Notes under the pieces: generated by a model
Databases searched by the model: none
Told to the model about the DNA's origin: nothing
Seen by the model: the letters and a program-made list of their open reading frames with translations, nothing else
Shown here: one piece after another, positions 6,336 to 9,043 of the stretch
Position numbering within the stretch: position 1 is the stretch's first letter
Layout: each line of letters begins with the position of its first letter
Origin: Lachnospiraceae bacterium
GTDB taxonomy: Bacteria > Bacillota > Clostridia > Lachnospirales > Lachnospiraceae
Length of the DNA: 9,043 nucleotides
Direction: 5' to 3'
NCBI GenBank assembly: GCA_024403585.1
Contig: JAKSRN010000065.1
Span: forward strand, 1-9,043
Made by a program: the position numbers and the translations under genes

Positions 6336-6354
6336 GAACATATTTGATATGTTC
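6336..6354. repeat. Perfect 19-bp palindrome upstream of the phosphorylase gene
   Basis: GAACATAT (6336-6343) and ATATGTTC (6347-6354) are perfect inverse copies around the three bases TTG. The outer GAAC...GTTC resembles Gram-positive LexA half-sites, but the spacing (11 bases instead of 4) does not fit LexA. It could be an operator for an unidentified dimeric regulator. A weak TTGCTT (6325-6330) to TATGTT (6348-6353) promoter-like pair with a 17-base spacer would place the palindrome over the -10 region. Confidence 0.5.
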
Positions 6355-6366
6355 GAAAGAGAATAT

Positions 6367-6378
6367 CGAAATCGTTTA
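6367..6378. promoter_or_regulatory. Second operator-like site
   Basis: CGAAATCGTTTA matches CGAAAACGTTTA of the site at 6192-6203 in 11 of 12 positions and keeps the central CG. The two centres are 175 bp apart. It is less symmetric than the first site. A pair of related sites flanking the divergent promoters is typical of LacI-family control, but binding is inferred. Confidence 0.4.
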
Positions 6379-6446
6379 AGGTTTGATTTTCCAACTATAT
6401 AGATCGGATTGTTTCTTTTTTAAGATTGTTACCTGATTTATTAAGT

Positions 6447-6479
6447 ATTTTCGAAAATGCTGCCCCGGTTTAAGCAGCA
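6447..6479 (+). other. Palindrome and short hairpin just before the phosphorylase ribosome binding site
   Basis: ATTTTCGAAAAT (6447-6458) is a perfect 12-bp palindrome. It abuts TGCTGC (6458-6463), which pairs with GCAGCA (6474-6479) across a 10-base loop. The hairpin ends a few bases before GAAAGGAG (6481-6488), whose AGGAG is nine bases from the ATG at 6498. The SD itself is left unpaired, so the hairpin may protect the message end rather than block translation. Confidence 0.4.
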
Positions 6480-6497
6480 CGAAAGGAGCGTTTATAT

Positions 6498-8933
6498 ATG
6501 AAGTTTGGTTATTTTGATGACCCGAAAAGGGAATATGTGATCAATTCCCCTCGCACTCCATTACCATGGATCAATTATTTAGGAAGTGATGACTTCTTTA
6601 CTCTGATCTCTGCAACTGGCGGCGGCTATTCTTTCTATAGAGATGCAAGACTTCGCCGACTTACCAGATATCGTTATAACAACAACCCTCTGGATCAGGA
6701 AGGTTTCCGTCTCTATATTAAAGATGCAGACACTGTATGGAACCCAGGCTGGCTTCCGGTAAAGACAGAGCTGGACAGCTACAGCTGCCGTCATGGAATG
6801 GGATATTCCAAGATCAATGCATCTAAAAACCAGGTGGAAGCTCTTCAGACCCTTTTCGTTCCAAGAGGAGAGAATGCGCTGATCAACCATCTGACTCTGA
6901 CAAACCATTCTGATCAGAAGAAAGAACTGGATGTCTTCAGTTATATCGAGTGGTGCCTATGGGATGCCAACGATGATTCCACCAACTTCCAGCGTAACTA
7001 CTCCATCGGTGAAGTGGAAGTAGAGGGAAGTGAAATCTACCATAAGACAGAGTACCGCGAGCGCCGTGATCATTATGCTGTCTTCTGGTGCAACCGCGAA
7101 ATTGCAGGTTTTGATACCAGCCGCGAAGCATTCTGTGGACCTTACAGCGGCGTATCCATGCCGGATGCAGTTGCGAATGGTGCCTGCACAAACTCTGTAG
7201 CACACGGCTGGCAGCCAATCGGTGCACATCAGATCCACGTAACTCTGGAACCGGGTGCTTCTTATACTATTATGTTCGGTCTTGGATATATCGAGAACGC
7301 AAGAGAAGAGAAATACATTGCACCTGGCATTATCAATAAAGAAAAAGCCAAAGCACTCATCAGCCGTTTTTCAACAGACGAGCAGATGGAAGCAGCTATG
7401 GATGCCCTGTGTGCATACTGGAATGAGCTTCTCTCCCACCTGCAGGTAGACAGTGCTGATGAGAAGATGAACCGCATGGTCAATATCTGGAACCAGTATC
7501 AGTGTATGGTAACATTTAACATGAGCCGTAGTGCCAGCTACTATGAGAGCGGTATGGGCCGTGGAATGGGATTCCGTGACAGCTGTCAGGATCTTCTTGG
7601 ATTTGTTCATATCATTCCTGAGCGTGCAAGAGAGCGTATCCTGGATATTGCAGCTACTCAGTTTGAGGACGGAAGTGCTTACCACCAGTACCAGCCACTG
7701 ACCAAGCGCGGCAACCTGGCTGTAGGAAGCGGCTTCAACGATGATCCGCTGTGGCTGATCGCCGGTGTAGATGCTTACCTTCGTGAGACAGGCGACTACA
7801 CAATCCTGGATGAGATCGTACCATTCGATAACAACGAAGAGCTGGCACAGCCACTGCTTGAGCACCTGCGCCGCAGCTTCAACTATACAGCAACCCACTT
7901 AGGACCACACAAACTGCCTCTGATCGGCCGTGCCGACTGGAATGACTGTCTGAACCTGAACTGCTTCTCAGATCAGCCGGGCGAAAGTTTCCAGACCTTC
8001 GGACCAAGTGAAGGACCGGTTGCAGAAAGTGTATTCATCGCAGGTATGTTCTGCAAATACGGACCTGCATGGAGCCAGATTCTTCGCAAGAAAGGACTTG
8101 AAGAAGAAGCAGCTACAGCAGATACACTTGTTTCCCAGATGGAAGCAACTGTACTGGATGCAGGCTGGGACGGTGAGTGGTTCAAACGTGCGTATGACGC
8201 ATTCAGCCAGCCAATCGGAAGCAAAGACTGTGAGGAAGGCCAGATCTTCATCGAGCCACAGGGTATGTGCGTAATGGCCGGAATCGGTAAAGAAACCGGT
8301 GAAGCTGCAAAAGCAATGGAAAGTGTTGCAAAACGTCTGGATACCAAGTACGGTGTTATGCTGCAGCAGCCAGCTTACCAGACCTATTATCTCAATCTCG
8401 GTGAGATCAGCAGTTATCCACCTGGATACAAAGAGAATGCCGGTATCTTCTGCCACAACAATCCATGGATCACTGTTGCTGAGACAGTTCTCGGACACGG
8501 CGACCGTGCATTCGAGCTCTATAAGAAAATCTGCCCGGCTTATCTGGAGGAGATCAGTGAGATCCACAGAACCGAGCCATATGTATATTCACAGATGATC
8601 GCCGGCAAAGACGCTCCTACCCATGGAGAAGCAAAGAACAGCTGGCTGACAGGAACCGCCGCATGGACTTTCCTCAGTATCTCCCAGGCAATCCTCGGAA
8701 TCGTTCCTACTCTGGATGGACTGCAGGTAAATCCTTGTCTTCCATCTGACATGAAGGGCTTCAGCGCAACCCGTCTTTACAGAGGCGCTGTATACAACAT
8801 CACTGTAGACCACAATGCAGGAAACCAGTATGGAATCACTTCCTTCCGTGTAAACGGCGAGGCAATTGAGGGTACTGTAATCCCTGTATTCCCGGCAGGC
8901 AGTGAGGTAAAAGTAGAAATCGTTATGGGATGA
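6498..8933 (+). CDS. cbp: Cellobiose phosphorylase (GH94, EC 2.4.1.20)
   Basis: This is a complete 811-residue enzyme that splits cellobiose with phosphate into alpha-D-glucose 1-phosphate and glucose, reversibly and with inversion. It has no signal peptide, so it is cytosolic. The N-terminus (MKFGYFDDPKREYVI, then PWINYLG and GGYSFYRDARLRRLTRYRYNN) and the length match characterised clostridial and Cellulomonas cellobiose phosphorylases as I recall them. Domains are an N-terminal beta-sandwich (~1-270), a helical linker, an (alpha/alpha)6 barrel (~310-730) and a C-terminal beta part. The catalytic acid is expected at Asp483 in GRADWNDCLNLNC. Phosphate-site elements are visible as His653 (FCHNNPW) and Thr718-Gly719 (NSWLTGTAAW); GRGMGFRDS near 354-362 is intact. 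The start has AGGAG nine bases upstream. It is divergent from the regulator and the sugar importer and likely co-regulated with them. Cellodextrin or laminaribiose phosphorylase is less likely. Confidence 0.95.
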   Translation: MKFGYFDDPKREYVINSPRTPLPWINYLGSDDFFTLISATGGGYSFYRDARLRRLTRYRYNNNPLDQEGFRLYIKDADTVWNPGWLPVKTELDSYSCRHGMGYSKINASKNQVEALQTLFVPRGENALINHLTLTNHSDQKKELDVFSYIEWCLWDANDDSTNFQRNYSIGEVEVEGSEIYHKTEYRERRDHYAVFWCNREIAGFDTSREAFCGPYSGVSMPDAVANGACTNSVAHGWQPIGAHQIHVTLEPGASYTIMFGLGYIENAREEKYIAPGIINKEKAKALISRFSTDEQMEAAMDALCAYWNELLSHLQVDSADEKMNRMVNIWNQYQCMVTFNMSRSASYYESGMGRGMGFRDSCQDLLGFVHIIPERARERILDIAATQFEDGSAYHQYQPLTKRGNLAVGSGFNDDPLWLIAGVDAYLRETGDYTILDEIVPFDNNEELAQPLLEHLRRSFNYTATHLGPHKLPLIGRADWNDCLNLNCFSDQPGESFQTFGPSEGPVAESVFIAGMFCKYGPAWSQILRKKGLEEEAATADTLVSQMEATVLDAGWDGEWFKRAYDAFSQPIGSKDCEEGQIFIEPQGMCVMAGIGKETGEAAKAMESVAKRLDTKYGVMLQQPAYQTYYLNLGEISSYPPGYKENAGIFCHNNPWITVAETVLGHGDRAFELYKKICPAYLEEISEIHRTEPYVYSQMIAGKDAPTHGEAKNSWLTGTAAWTFLSISQAILGIVPTLDGLQVNPCLPSDMKGFSATRLYRGAVYNITVDHNAGNQYGITSFRVNGEAIEGTVIPVFPAGSEVKVEIVMG

Positions 8934-8964
8934 TCCTTCCCTGACTATAATGAAGCATGAAGAA

Positions 8965-9010
8965 GGACCGGTGTGCTGACAAAAGGCAGTACACCGGTCC
9001 GTTTCTGTTA
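8965..9010 (+). terminator. Rho-independent terminator of the phosphorylase gene
   Basis: Bases 8965-8978 pair with 8987-9000 as a 14-bp stem (one G-U pair) around an 8-base loop, followed by GTTTCTGTTATT. It begins 31 bases after the stop. The minus-strand flank is also T-rich (TTCTTCAT), so it may stop transcription from both sides. Confidence 0.85.
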
Positions 9011-9043
9011 TTCCTTGATAAATTCAGAGGGATTTCCTCTCCT
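9008..9043 (-). CDS. Possible C-terminal end of a converging gene (partial)
   Basis: On the minus strand the last 36 bases read RRGNPSEFIKE and then TAA at 9010-9008. A short open tail ending just beside a terminator that looks usable from both directions would fit a convergent gene. Eleven residues are too few to identify a family or to exclude chance. Confidence 0.3.
   Translation of the reverse strand, partial: RRGNPSEFIKE

Larger units (their letters stand above)
6244..6497 (+). other. AT-rich, repeat-bearing leader of the phosphorylase gene
   Basis: No coding region is visible here. The stretch is AT-rich and holds several symmetric elements. ACGAAAAA (6252-6259) is inverted as TTTTTCGT (6268-6275), and TTTTTCGT is repeated directly at 6289-6296, 21 bases later. 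There are also a 19-bp palindrome (6336-6354), a second operator-like site (6367-6378), a 12-bp palindrome (6447-6458) and a short hairpin just before the ribosome binding site (6458-6479). No known riboswitch class was recognised. If transcription begins near 6243, this is a 5' UTR of about 250 bases; a start further downstream is equally possible. Confidence 0.5.

Noticed and set aside
6336..6354. LexA (Cheo) box
   Set aside because: GAAC and GTTC are 11 bases apart, whereas the Gram-positive LexA site needs 4.
7371..8567. Long minus-strand open frames opposite the phosphorylase gene
   Set aside because: They lie antisense to a conserved enzyme, have no ribosome binding site or recognisable domain, and arise from its codon use.
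6498..8933. Chitobiose, laminaribiose or cellodextrin phosphorylase as the GH94 member
   Set aside because: The 811-residue length and near-continuous resemblance to recalled cellobiose phosphorylases favour cellobiose; cellodextrin enzymes are usually much longer. Activity was not tested.
1..9043. CRISPR array, insertion sequence, tRNA/rRNA, phage or toxin-antitoxin genes
   Set aside because: No regularly spaced repeats, transposase-like frames, tRNA-like folds or rRNA segments were seen; the window is ordinary metabolic chromosome.

Overview
The window looks like part of the chromosome of a low-to-moderate-GC Gram-positive anaerobe, most likely a gut-type Lachnospiraceae (Clostridia). The reasons are strong AGGAGG-type ribosome binding sites, a clostridial-type lipoprotein signal peptide, and proteins that read like Firmicutes families. 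This assignment is inference from family resemblance; no search was run.

Layout. Positions 1-1482 (+ strand) carry the 3' end of an FAD/NAD(P)-dependent oxidoreductase, then a complete ten-helix TDT/SLAC1-type transporter, probably in one operon that ends at a hairpin terminator near 1531-1567. A convergent minus-strand cluster (6112 down to 1720) holds, in transcription order, a LacI-family regulator, a lipoprotein sugar-binding protein, and two MalF/MalG-type permeases. It ends at a minus-strand terminator at 1638-1681. A strong internal terminator-like hairpin (3592-3622) lies between the binding protein and the permeases. Divergently, 6498-8933 (+) encodes a complete 811-residue GH94 cellobiose phosphorylase, followed by a 14-bp-stem terminator. 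The last 36 bases may be the end of a converging gene.

How the genes work together. The ABC importer, which has no ATPase gene here, would bring cellobiose or a short beta-glucan oligosaccharide into the cell. The cytosolic phosphorylase would then split cellobiose with phosphate into glucose 1-phosphate and glucose, saving ATP. The LacI protein is the obvious local regulator. The 385-bp divergent intergenic region (6113-6497) has an operator/cre-like site with a central CG, a related second site 175 bp away, and several other inverted repeats.

Novelty. The locus is a recognisable cellobiose uptake and phosphorolysis locus, not a new type of system. The points most worth a second look are regulatory: the 37-bp inverted repeat in front of the lacI-type gene, the repeat-rich leader of the phosphorylase gene, and the two hairpins that bracket the binding-protein gene.
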